This document shows, one piece after another, positions 26,701 to 33,967 of a stretch of DNA of 64,000 nucleotides. The translations under genes and the position numbers were made by a program. The notes below the pieces were generated by a model. The model was not told the origin of the DNA. It was given only the letters and a program-made list of their open reading frames with translations, and searched no databases. Source of the DNA: JAWWOL01 sp963797535 (lineage in GTDB: Bacteria > Actinomycetota > Actinomycetes > JAWWOL01); the NCBI GenBank assembly GCA_963797535.1, contig CAWCPQ010000001.1, positions 1,240,001 to 1,304,000 of the forward strand, read 5' to 3'. Within the stretch, counting starts at the first letter, position 1. Each line of letters begins with the position of its first letter.

Positions 26701-26983
26701 CGAGGCCGAGGCTCTGCTCGCGGCGGCGACCACCCCCGACGGATCGGCCTGGCTGCTCGGCTGGGATGCGTACGAGAGCCTGGCCCGCGCACAGGCGGCG
26801 GCCGGCGACGTCCAGCAGGCGGCAGCGACCTTGCGCCCGGTCGTCGCGGCGGCAACCCGCGCGCACTGGCTGCCCGTACTGCTCGAGCTCGAGCGGCTAC
26901 CGGCCGAGCTGCGCTCGGCTCAGAGCATCTCGGCGAGCATCGACGCCGCGCGCACGGCTCCGTCGGTCTCGACCGGCCGGTAG
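23753..26983 (+). CDS. SARP-like BTAD/AAA-ATPase transcriptional regulator
   Basis: A 1,076-residue regulator. Residues ~10-85 form an OmpR-type winged helix (VTVQLMGPLTAVVGGRRLSG, RKARTVLGLLAA), residues ~95-245 the bacterial transcriptional activation domain (BTAD), and residues ~265-560 an ATPase with Walker A GEAGIGKTTL (about residue 302) and Walker B LVLIVDDLHNA. The remaining ~500 residues are TPR-like helices. There is no C-terminal LuxR helix-turn-helix. AfsR-type proteins of this plan activate antibiotic or metabolite genes. The GTG at 23753 has a strong GGAGGAAGGGGAG; an ATG at 23765 is the alternative. It converges on the hydrolase-glycosyltransferase gene, with 3' ends overlapping by 64 bases. 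Confidence 0.88.
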   Translation: MGVLMSAAVRQRVTVQLMGPLTAVVGGRRLSGHSLGSRKARTVLGLLAAAGDAHVPAERLVEAAWPDRAPARPGAELAILVSRLRAAIGTEAITGNRSAYRLDRGLVSVDVDEAARLVSEAESRQAEPALAVAAATGALAVLDHGDVVDDEPYAEWAEQVRSRVIDLRRRSRLALAVGGLATHDATTARRAAEQAVAADSLDEEACRLLMRAAAALGEDAVALAAFEQLRVALAEALGADPSTATRDVHLAVLQGSTPDSEVRAPATAPRRSVLVGRADEVAVLAQSWRETLGGHATLLLLSGEAGIGKTTLAAEMGTVAAGALLLQARCYEAERSLFLQPLVEAIGTAVAGLPSSILADVVVERADVLAGLVPEVASARPSAGPAGVSSPDAGRRQAYDAVTGFLRRLSRHQPLVLIVDDLHNAGLATVDLLHYLVRTLSDSALMIVATVRSDEGTEAIARLAPVATVVELAPLDDEAVSSLVSAAGQGAHLSEILASTSGHPLFVVETLRGLASGETGIPRSLQESVIAHVARQGREGEALLRAAAVLGASFEPADLAAVTGEPLPAVARSCEEALRARLLSVQGHAYAFSYDVTREVLYRTTPEPTRVAYHLRAADRMAQRPESMAIHAAAAGDRTRAARAWLLAGEHALRRYAVADGERLLDQAIQVVEDVDEASLLGRCHLARGRTREALTAWPGAVVDYETAMQLGATSGDLRLEMAALWELGGDSLAALGRPVAECVSFLDQARAIARRLGDRALEAALLGRLAVLASNELGFDRALELAQHSTRLGRSSNDEIALAAGLDGLKTVYAYLGEVGSLQPVLDELLPLLRRQHDVKRIQWALFEASFPPLSRGEWTAAAARVEEALTFSRSRGSAAYEAWFLAHLGWFARLQGNLADAASHGRRAMDAGRRAESIHAWCRAFATTTYATTLLRCGDDSAAIEVLVDGLDTAPPGHASAYRARFVAALAEATGGADYRLEAEALLAAATTPDGSAWLLGWDAYESLARAQAAAGDVQQAAATLRPVVAAATRAHWLPVLLELERLPAELRSAQSISASIDAARTAPSVSTGR

Positions 26984-29058
26984 CCGGTCTCGCTGCCGAT
27001 CGTCGCCTTGATCAGGTCGGCCAGGGTCTCGGGCGAGGCGTCGGGCCAGTCCACCCGCACCCCGGCGCCGTACTGCGCGAGCCGGTGCGGCACGTGCAGG
27101 TTCTGCTCGAAGTGGCCCTGCACCGGCAGATAGAGGAACGGCCGATCGGCCGCCACGAGGTCCATCGTGGTGGTCAGGCCTCCCTGCACAACGGCCAGGT
27201 CGCAGGCGGCCAGGTGGTCCGTGAGGTCGGGCAGGTAGCCGTGCACCGTGAGGTCCCCCTCGGACCTCCGGGGCAGCAGCAGGGGGTCGATCCGCGGGCC
27301 GGTGACCACCACCATCACCAGGTCGGGCACCAACGCCTTCGCGAGCGGCCACGCTTCGAGCAGCCGTCGCAGCATCGGCAGCCCCACCGCTGAGCCGCCG
27401 ACGGTGACCACGCAGACCTTGTCCTGCGCCCGGTAGCCGAGCCGCCGTCGCAGCGCCGCCCGGTCGGCCTCGGCCACCGGCGGGGCGCCCAGCACGTGGC
27501 CGGCGAAGTCGAAGTGCGCCTCGGTCCACTCTCGTACGGTCGGCAGCCCCTGGCCGAGCGGGAGGTCGACGCAGTCCTGCGGGTTGCCGACGAAGACCGA
27601 CCGGTCGCGCAGCCGCGGAAACCGGGCGATCTGCTCGATCATCTCGGCGTTGTAGTCGGCGGTGAGCTCGGCCTCGCGGGGGCCGCGCTCGGGCATCGGG
27701 AGCCAGCCGACGAAGTCGGTCATCCAGACGTAGGGCGCCCGCTTGCGCTCGGGGTTCTCGTGCAGGAAGTAGTCGAGGTCCCAGGCCTCGTCGCCGACCC
27801 ACAGGTCGTACGGTTCGTCCCGTACGAGATCGTCGAAGACCATGTAGTTGGCGACCAGCGTCTCGTCCATCTCGCGGACCGCCTGGAAGACGTCGAGCCG
27901 GTGCTCCCCCGCCGCGGCCTCGACGTGGGCCGACTCGCTGGCCAGCCAGGATGACGCCGGGTGGATCCGCTCGCCGTGCCGGGCGAGCAGCTCGGTCACC
28001 GGGTGCTGGGCCAGCCAGTCCACCTGGACCCCCGGCCGTTGACGCCGCAGCTCCTGCACGATGGCGAGGTCGCGCGCTGCGTGACCCATGCCGATCGCCG
28101 AGGACAGGTAGAGCACCCGTTCGGGCCGGTCGAGGGGTCGCCGCCAGCGTCGGGTGGGCGCCGGCACCGGCCACACCTGGTCGAGGAACTCGCGGATCGC
28201 CGTGTTCACCAGTACCGGAAAGCGGCCCATGAGCAGATGACCGGCGGACTCGACCTCGATCACCGTCGCGTTCATCAGGTCGGCCAGCTGCAAGCTGTGC
28301 TCGACCGGCTGGCAGCGGTCCAGCTCGCCGTGGATAGCGAGCACGGGACACTGCACCCCGGCCAGTACGGCCCTGGTCTCCGCCGCGTTCGCCACCCAGC
28401 GCGGGCCGCGCTCACTGGCCGCCCGCGCCTCGATGTCGGCATCGGCCATCCAGCCGACGAAGTCCTCGTACAGCTTGGTCGAGTGCGGTTCCGGGGTGAG
28501 CTCCGTCGCGAAGAACTCCAGGAAGTCGCTGAAGTTGGCCGGGTCCTGCAGCCAGTAGTCGGGGTCGTCCTTGCCCCAAGCCGCCGGCACCCCGTCGCTT
28601 GTCCGCAGGTCCGCCCGATGGGCGTCCTCCCAGTCCGGTGTCCCGGTGAAGTGCGGCAGGTTGACGGCGAGGGACACCACCCCGACCACGCGCTCGGGCG
28701 CCTGCTCGGCCGCGAGGAAACAGCGCCAGGCGCTGCTGCAGACGCCGACCAGCAGCGCCTTGTCGATGCCGAGCTCGTCCATAACCTGCAGCGTGTCGGC
28801 GAGGTGCTCCGCGTCGCTGTAGGCGGCCGGGTCGGTGGGCCGGTCGGACCTGCCGTTGCCGCGCGGGTCGATCGTCACGACCCGCGCATGCCTTGCCAGG
28901 TAGGGAATCTGCGCCTTCCAGGCCCGTGAGTGCACTGTCGCGTGCAGCGGCGGGAACAGCACGCAGCGCTCGCCCGACCCATAGGACTCGTAAGCGACGG
29001 CGATGCCGTCGCGATGGACGAACCCCTCGAGGTCCGGCTCTACCGCTCGTCTCGTCAT
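26920..29058 (-). CDS. Alpha/beta-hydrolase - glycosyltransferase (GT-B) fusion protein
   Basis: A 712-residue two-domain protein from an ATG with GGTGAGG upstream. Residues 1-291 are an alpha/beta hydrolase: RVVTIDPRGNGRSDRP, an elbow reading GVCSSAW with Cys107 where serine is usual, Asp247 in HGELDRCQP, and His274 in ESAGHLLMG. Residues ~312-712 are a GT-B glycosyltransferase resembling MurG/MGT: VLYLSSAIGMGHAARDL at the start, VTVGGSAVGLPM, and the donor-binding QGGLTTTMDLVAADRPFLYL. No signal or membrane segment is visible. A combined acyl-transfer or hydrolysis and glycosylation step is an inference. A methyltransferase is divergent, and a SARP-like regulator is convergent. Confidence 0.85.
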   Translation of the reverse strand: MTRRAVEPDLEGFVHRDGIAVAYESYGSGERCVLFPPLHATVHSRAWKAQIPYLARHARVVTIDPRGNGRSDRPTDPAAYSDAEHLADTLQVMDELGIDKALLVGVCSSAWRCFLAAEQAPERVVGVVSLAVNLPHFTGTPDWEDAHRADLRTSDGVPAAWGKDDPDYWLQDPANFSDFLEFFATELTPEPHSTKLYEDFVGWMADADIEARAASERGPRWVANAAETRAVLAGVQCPVLAIHGELDRCQPVEHSLQLADLMNATVIEVESAGHLLMGRFPVLVNTAIREFLDQVWPVPAPTRRWRRPLDRPERVLYLSSAIGMGHAARDLAIVQELRRQRPGVQVDWLAQHPVTELLARHGERIHPASSWLASESAHVEAAAGEHRLDVFQAVREMDETLVANYMVFDDLVRDEPYDLWVGDEAWDLDYFLHENPERKRAPYVWMTDFVGWLPMPERGPREAELTADYNAEMIEQIARFPRLRDRSVFVGNPQDCVDLPLGQGLPTVREWTEAHFDFAGHVLGAPPVAEADRAALRRRLGYRAQDKVCVVTVGGSAVGLPMLRRLLEAWPLAKALVPDLVMVVVTGPRIDPLLLPRRSEGDLTVHGYLPDLTDHLAACDLAVVQGGLTTTMDLVAADRPFLYLPVQGHFEQNLHVPHRLAQYGAGVRVDWPDASPETLADLIKATIGSETGYRPVETDGAVRAASMLAEML

Positions 29059-29081
29059 GAACCTCACCCTGCCCGTGTCCA

Positions 29082-29109
29082 TTGCAGCCTCGTTGCAACA
29101 GCAGTGCAA
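29082..29109. promoter_or_regulatory. TTGCA repeat cluster in divergent promoter region
   Basis: TTGCA occurs at 29082 and again at 29093, 11 bases apart, and its complement TGCAA follows at 29105-29109, giving TTGCA-N7-TGCAA. The cluster lies in the 115-base gap between the divergently transcribed fusion gene and methyltransferase gene, the right place for a shared operator. The binding protein is unknown. Confidence 0.4.
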
Positions 29110-29173
29110 GGGGCGGGCGGACGGTGTGGACATCGACCTGTCCAAGCGGGACGGGCTGCCACTGGAGGATCTC

Positions 29174-30244
29174 ATGACGACCGACGCGATCGCGCTGGAC
29201 GAGAACAAGCTGAACGAGATGCTGGGCAAGTTCGTCACCGACCTCGGCGCCACCATCGCCGCCGGCGGGGTGGTTCTGGGCGACAAGCTCGGGCTGTACA
29301 AGGCGCTCGCCGCCGCGCCGGCGACTGCAGCCGATCTGGCCGAGCGAACGGGAACACAGGAGCGGTACGTCACCGAGTGGGCGCGATGCCAGGCCGCGGG
29401 GGGCTACATCGGCTACGACACCGCATCGGACTCGTACTCGATGTCGCCCGAACAGGCCTTCGTTCTGGCCAACCCCGACGGCGTGGTCTTCGCGCCGGGG
29501 GCCTTCGAGCTGGCGCTGGGAACCCTGCAGGCCGAGCCGCAGATCGCGGACGCGTTCGTCAGCGGCGCCGGCATGGGCTGGCACGAGCACGACGAGGCCG
29601 TGTTCAGCGGCTGCGAGCGGTTCTTCCGTCCGGGCTACATCGGCAACCTGGTGCCCTCGTGGATCCCCTCGCTCGAGGGCGTGGAGGCCAAGCTGACCGC
29701 CGGAGCGCGGGTCGCGGACGTCGGCTGCGGCCACGGCGCCTCGACGATCCTGCTCGCGATCACCTACCCGAACTCGACGTTCACCGGCTTCGACTACCAC
29801 GCCGGGTCGATCGACGAGGCCCGCAAGCGGGCGTCGGACGCCGGCGTGGCCGACCGGGTCACCTTCGAGGTCGCCTCCGCTCAGACCTTCCCCGGCACCG
29901 GCTACGACCTCGTCGCGACCTTCGACTGCCTGCACGACATGGGTGACCCGGTCGGCGCGGCGCGACACATCCGGGAGTCGCTCGCCTCCGACGGGACCTG
30001 GCTGATCGTCGAGCCGGCGGCCGGGGGCTCGGTGAGCGACAACCTCAACCCGGTCGGGCGGGTCTACTACGGCTTCTCGACCTTCCTGTGCGTGCCCAAC
30101 GCGCTGTCCCAGCCCGGCGGCTACGCCCTCGGCGCCCAGGCCGGTGCTGCCGCGATCCGCGACGTCGTCACCGAGGGTGGCTTCACCCGGTTCCGGCAGA
30201 GCGAGGCCACGCCATTCAACCTCGTGTACGAGGGCCGGCCCTGA
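29174..30244 (+). CDS. Class I SAM-dependent methyltransferase with N-terminal winged-helix domain
   Basis: A 356-residue methyltransferase from an ATG with TGGAGG upstream. An N-terminal dimerisation/winged-helix-like domain (KLGLYKALAAAPATAADLAE, TQERYVTEWARCQAAGGYI) is followed by the Rossmann fold with motif I ADVGCGHGAST, FTGFDYHAGSID, and ATFDCLHDMGDPV. This domain plan is shared by small-molecule O- or C-methyltransferases and by mycobacterial Rv1405c-like proteins. The divergent arrangement with the hydrolase-glycosyltransferase fusion suggests the two modify a common small molecule or lipid. Confidence 0.85.
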   Translation: MTTDAIALDENKLNEMLGKFVTDLGATIAAGGVVLGDKLGLYKALAAAPATAADLAERTGTQERYVTEWARCQAAGGYIGYDTASDSYSMSPEQAFVLANPDGVVFAPGAFELALGTLQAEPQIADAFVSGAGMGWHEHDEAVFSGCERFFRPGYIGNLVPSWIPSLEGVEAKLTAGARVADVGCGHGASTILLAITYPNSTFTGFDYHAGSIDEARKRASDAGVADRVTFEVASAQTFPGTGYDLVATFDCLHDMGDPVGAARHIRESLASDGTWLIVEPAAGGSVSDNLNPVGRVYYGFSTFLCVPNALSQPGGYALGAQAGAAAIRDVVTEGGFTRFRQSEATPFNLVYEGRP

Positions 30245-30264
30245 CCTGTCAGGCATCGTCCCGC

Positions 30265-30293
30265 GGCGCCGGCACGGACAAGGTGCCGGCGCC
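30265..30293 (+). terminator. Hairpin terminator after the methyltransferase gene
   Basis: A perfect 11-bp stem (GGCGCCGGCAC with GTGCCGGCGCC) and a seven-base loop begin 21 bases after the methyltransferase stop. There is no T tract. Confidence 0.75.
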
Positions 30294-30339
30294 GCCGTCA
30301 GCAGCCTCAACCACTGAGACCGGAAAGGTACAACCGACA

Positions 30340-30615
30340 ATGATGTCACCGTTCATCACCGCCGAGCTCGCGCGCATCCATGCCGAGGAGCTGATGCTCG
30401 AGCCCGTCCGTCGCCAGCAGCGGCTGGAGTCACGCCGTCGCCGACAGCAGCAGCCGGTCCTTCGGATTCGGTGGTGGACCCGGCGCCGTCAGGCACCGCC
30501 GGTGGTCGAGCCCCGGCTGCCGGGACTGGTCGGGATCCCGCGGCAGCGCCCGGCACCTGACGCTTCCGTACCGGCAAGTGACCAGTCGGACACCACCTTC
30601 TGCCGCGAGGGCTGA
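30340..30615 (+). CDS. Arginine-rich 91-residue hypothetical protein
   Basis: An unrecognised small basic protein beginning MMSPFITAELARIHAEELM. It has an amphipathic N-terminal helix, then an Arg/Gln-rich segment (RRQQRLESRRRRQQQP, RIRWWTRRRQ) and a Pro-rich tail ending in a lone cysteine. The start has GGAAAGG at a reasonable distance. No membrane segment or known domain is seen. It lies after a terminator and just ahead of parC, so it probably has its own promoter. It could be a nucleic-acid-binding protein, but that rests on composition only. Confidence 0.5.
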   Translation: MMSPFITAELARIHAEELMLEPVRRQQRLESRRRRQQQPVLRIRWWTRRRQAPPVVEPRLPGLVGIPRQRPAPDASVPASDQSDTTFCREG

Positions 30616-30672
30616 CGACACGCTGTCCACCGATGCGGCGACCGGACCTGCCGGTCGCCGCCGCCGGGCAGT

Positions 30673-33165
30673 ATGGAGCCCATGGCCCCGCGCACCCCTC
30701 CGCCGCCCCCGCCCATCACCAACGAGAACGTCATCGACGTCGACGTCTCGGCGGAGCTCTCCGAGAGCTTCCTCGAGTACGCCTACTCGGTGATCTACTC
30801 CCGCGCCCTGCCGGACGCCCGCGACGGTCTCAAGCCGGTCCATCGCCGCATCCTGTTCCAGATGAGCGAGATGGGCCTGCGCCCGGACCGCGGCCACGTC
30901 AAGTGCGCCAGAGTCGTCGGCGAGGTCATGGGCAAGCTGCACCCGCACGGCGACACGGCGATCTACGACGCCCTCGTCCGGATGGCCCAGCCGTTCTCGA
31001 TGCGGCTGCCGATGATCGACGGGCACGGCAACTTCGGCTCGCTCGGCAACGACGACCCGCCAGCGGCCATGCGCTACACCGAGTGCCGGCTGTCCCCCGG
31101 TGCCCGGCTGCTCACGGAGTCCCTCGACGAGGACGTCGTCGACCTCGTACCCAACTATGACGGTCAGGAGCAGGAGCCTGCCGTCCTGCCGGCCGCCTAT
31201 CCGAACCTGCTGGTCAACGGCGGCTCGGGCATCGCGGTCGGCATGGCCACCAACCTGCCGCCGCACAACCTGGTCGAGGTAGTCGCGGCAACCCGGCACC
31301 TGATCGCCAACCCGGACGCCACGCTCGACGAGATGATGCGCTACATCCCCGGACCGGACCTGCCGACGGGCGGTCAGATCATCGGCCTGGACGGGGTACG
31401 GGAGGCCTACGCCACCGGCCGCGGGGTGTTCCGGATCCGCGCGACCTCGACCATCACCGACGTCACCGCCCGCCGCAAGGGCATCGTCGTCACCGAGCTG
31501 CCCTACACCGTCGGCCCGGAGAAGGTCATCTCCAAGATCAAGGAGCTGGTGCTGGCCAAGAAGCTGGCCGGCATCGCCGACGTCAAGGACCTCACCGACC
31601 GGCACCGCGGCTTGCAGCTGGTGATCGAGGTCAAGAGCGGGTTCAACCCGCAGGCGGTGCTGGCCGAGCTCTACCGGCTGACCCCGATGGAGGAGTCCTT
31701 CGGGGTCAACGCTGTCGCGCTCGTCGACGGCCAGCCGCGGACGCTGGGGCTGCTCGACATGCTCCAGGTCTTCGTCTCGCACCGGCTCGAGGTCGTACGG
31801 CGTCGCTCGGAGCACCGCCGGCAGAAGGCGCTGGCCAGGGCGCACATCCTCGAGGGCCTGCTCATCGCGCTGGCCAACATCGAGGAAGTCGTCGCGATCA
31901 TCCGCTCCAGCGACGACTCGGAGCAGGCGCGTACCCGGTTGATGGACCGCTTCGTGCTGTCCGAGATCCAGGCCCGGCAGATCCTCGACATGCCGTTGCG
32001 CCGGCTGACCGGCCTCGAGGTGGCCAAGATCGAGGAGGAGCTGGCAGAGCTGCGCGAGACCATCGCCGAGCTCGACGTCATCCTCGGCTCCGACGCCGCC
32101 CTGCGCGAGCTGGTCTCCGACGAGCTCGCCGCGGTGTCCGACGAGTACGGCAACGACCGGCGCACACTGCTGCTCGAGGCCGACGCCACGGTCAACGTCA
32201 AGGCGGTGTCGCTCGAGATCGTCGACGCACCCTGCCACGTGCTGCTGTCCTCGACCGGCCGGGTTGCCCGTACGGCCGCCGGCGGCGAGCTGCCGGAAGC
32301 CGACGCCGCGAAACCGCTGAGCGGTGGCCGGCGCGCGTCGCACGACGTCATCGTGTCCGTCGCCGCAGCCACCACCCGTGGCGAAGTGGGTGTCGTGACC
32401 AACCACGGCAGGCTGCACCGGGTGTCCGTGCTCGAGCTGCCGACGCTGGCGCCCTCGGGCTGGTCGCCCAACCTGCGCGGCGGAGCACCCGCCCGCGAGC
32501 TGGTCACCCTGGACAAGAACGAGCGCGTCCTCGCCCTCGTGCCGATGGCGCCCGAGGGTCCGGGAGTCGCGCTCGCGACAGCCGGGGGCGTGGTCAAGCG
32601 GGTCACGCCGGACTACCCGGCCAAGGGCGACGTGTTCGAGCTGATCGGGCTCAAGCCCGGCGACCGGGTCGTCGGCGTCGCCACCCTCGCGACCGGCGAC
32701 GAGGACCTCGTGATGATCACCAGCGACGCCCAGCTCCTGCGCACCCCTGCCTCGGGAGTACGTCCTCAGGGCCGTCCGGCTGGGGGAATGGCCGGCATCA
32801 AGCTGGCGCCGAAGGCCTCGGTGATCACGTTCGGCGCGGTCGACCCCGAGGACCCCGATGCCGTGGTCGTGACCGTGGCGATCGACTCGACAGCGCTGGC
32901 CGGCACCGACGTGGGCAGCGTCAAGGTGAGCGCGCTCGAGGAGTTCCCGGTCAAGGGCAGGGCGACCGGCGGCGTACGGGCTCAGCGGTTCCTCAAGGGC
33001 GAGGACACCCTGTCGGTGGCCTGGGTCGGGACCGGCCCGGCCCTTGCGGCCGACGTCGACGGCAAGCCGGTCGACCTGCCTGGCGCACTCGGCAAGCGCG
33101 ACGGGTCGGGCACTCCCCCGCCCGCCGCGATCGCGGGTCTCGGCGGCGCCGCGGCACTGGACTAG
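30673..33165 (+). CDS. parC: DNA topoisomerase IV subunit A (ParC/GyrA family)
   Basis: An 830-residue type IIA topoisomerase breakage-reunion subunit. It has YSVIYSRALPDARDGLKPVHRRIL, the quinolone-determining segment HPHGDTAIYDALVRMAQPFS, and the active-site tyrosine Tyr135 in AAMRYTECRL, followed by a coiled-coil (AELRETIAELDVILGS) and a C-terminal beta-pinwheel. The GyrA box is not evident. Together with the GyrB-like gene at 39-41 kb it forms the second, ParC/ParE-type enzyme that decatenates chromosomes. The QRDR residue equivalent to E. coli GyrA Ser83 is Thr95. The start ATG gives a short proline-rich leader (PRTPPPPPP); a second ATG three codons later is possible. Confidence 0.92.
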   Translation: MEPMAPRTPPPPPPITNENVIDVDVSAELSESFLEYAYSVIYSRALPDARDGLKPVHRRILFQMSEMGLRPDRGHVKCARVVGEVMGKLHPHGDTAIYDALVRMAQPFSMRLPMIDGHGNFGSLGNDDPPAAMRYTECRLSPGARLLTESLDEDVVDLVPNYDGQEQEPAVLPAAYPNLLVNGGSGIAVGMATNLPPHNLVEVVAATRHLIANPDATLDEMMRYIPGPDLPTGGQIIGLDGVREAYATGRGVFRIRATSTITDVTARRKGIVVTELPYTVGPEKVISKIKELVLAKKLAGIADVKDLTDRHRGLQLVIEVKSGFNPQAVLAELYRLTPMEESFGVNAVALVDGQPRTLGLLDMLQVFVSHRLEVVRRRSEHRRQKALARAHILEGLLIALANIEEVVAIIRSSDDSEQARTRLMDRFVLSEIQARQILDMPLRRLTGLEVAKIEEELAELRETIAELDVILGSDAALRELVSDELAAVSDEYGNDRRTLLLEADATVNVKAVSLEIVDAPCHVLLSSTGRVARTAAGGELPEADAAKPLSGGRRASHDVIVSVAAATTRGEVGVVTNHGRLHRVSVLELPTLAPSGWSPNLRGGAPARELVTLDKNERVLALVPMAPEGPGVALATAGGVVKRVTPDYPAKGDVFELIGLKPGDRVVGVATLATGDEDLVMITSDAQLLRTPASGVRPQGRPAGGMAGIKLAPKASVITFGAVDPEDPDAVVVTVAIDSTALAGTDVGSVKVSALEEFPVKGRATGGVRAQRFLKGEDTLSVAWVGTGPALAADVDGKPVDLPGALGKRDGSGTPPPAAIAGLGGAAALD

Positions 33166-33201
33166 GTTGATCAGCCAGTCCCGCCAACGGAGGTCGCGCA
33201 G

Positions 33202-33957
33202 ATGTACGCGAAGGCACGACTGAGCGCTGGGGGCGCCGCGCTGGTGGCCCTGGTCCTGACGACCGGTTGCAGCGGCGGCTCCTCCAGCGGCGCCGCTGCC
33301 CCCACGACCACGACCACGTCGCAGCCTGCCGCGGCGGCGGCCTCGATGACCGCACCCTGCATCAGCGCGGACGAGGCCTCGCTCGGTGTCCACTTCCCGG
33401 CTGCAGGCGAGACGCTCGAGGGCATCGTCGTCGGATCCGGCGACGCGGGCGTCGTGCTGGCCCACGAGGCGGACGGCGACCTGTGCCAGTGGAAGCCCTA
33501 CGCCCTGGCGCTGTCCAAGGAGGGCTACCGGGTGCTGGCCTACACCTCGGGCAAGGACACCGTTGCCGGCGTCGTCGCGGCCGCCGCCGAGCTGCGGGCC
33601 AAGGGCGCCAAGCGAGTCCTGCTGGTCGGCGCGTCCAAGGGCGGCACCGCCGTCCTCACCGCAGCACCGAGCATCCAGCCTCCGGTCGCCGCCGTCGTCG
33701 ACCTGTCCGGGCCCAAGGCGATCGACGACGTCGACGCCACCACCGCCATCGGCAAGCTGTCGGTGCCGACGCTGTTCATGGCCGGCACCCTCGACAAGCC
33801 CTTCGTCGACGACACCAAGGCGTTGTACGCCGCGGCGACCAACGCGCCACGCCGCAAGCTGGCGTTGGTACCCGGTGGCGGACATGGCATCGCCCTGGTC
33901 GAGACCAACGCCAAGACCATTGAGGCGTTCCTGCGCAGGTACGCGAAGGGCTCGTGA
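33202..33957 (+). CDS. Secreted alpha/beta-hydrolase lipoprotein
   Basis: A 251-residue lipoprotein with signal peptide and lipobox (LTTGC, Cys at about residue 23), a Ser/Ala/Thr linker and an alpha/beta-hydrolase domain. The nucleophile elbow is VGASKGGTA (serine in G-A-S-K-G), a probable acid lies in MAGTLDKPFVDD, and the histidine in PGGGHGIALV. It resembles dienelactone-hydrolase/BAAT-type proteins displayed on the outer face of the membrane; substrate unknown. It follows parC by 36 bases on the same strand with its own RBS (GGAGG) and may be read through. Confidence 0.85.
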   Translation: MYAKARLSAGGAALVALVLTTGCSGGSSSGAAAPTTTTTSQPAAAAASMTAPCISADEASLGVHFPAAGETLEGIVVGSGDAGVVLAHEADGDLCQWKPYALALSKEGYRVLAYTSGKDTVAGVVAAAAELRAKGAKRVLLVGASKGGTAVLTAAPSIQPPVAAVVDLSGPKAIDDVDATTAIGKLSVPTLFMAGTLDKPFVDDTKALYAAATNAPRRKLALVPGGGHGIALVETNAKTIEAFLRRYAKGS

Positions 33958-33967
33958 CCCGGCGGGC

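Noticed and set aside
29059..29373. N-terminal extension of the hydrolase-glycosyltransferase frame
   Set aside because: It overlaps the divergent methyltransferase gene and the promoter gap; the ATG at 29058 has an RBS.
30430..33885. A 1,151-residue antisense frame over parC and the lipoprotein gene
   Set aside because: Composition is of the type produced by the antisense of Arg/Val/Leu-rich genes, with no known domain, while parC is clearly coding.
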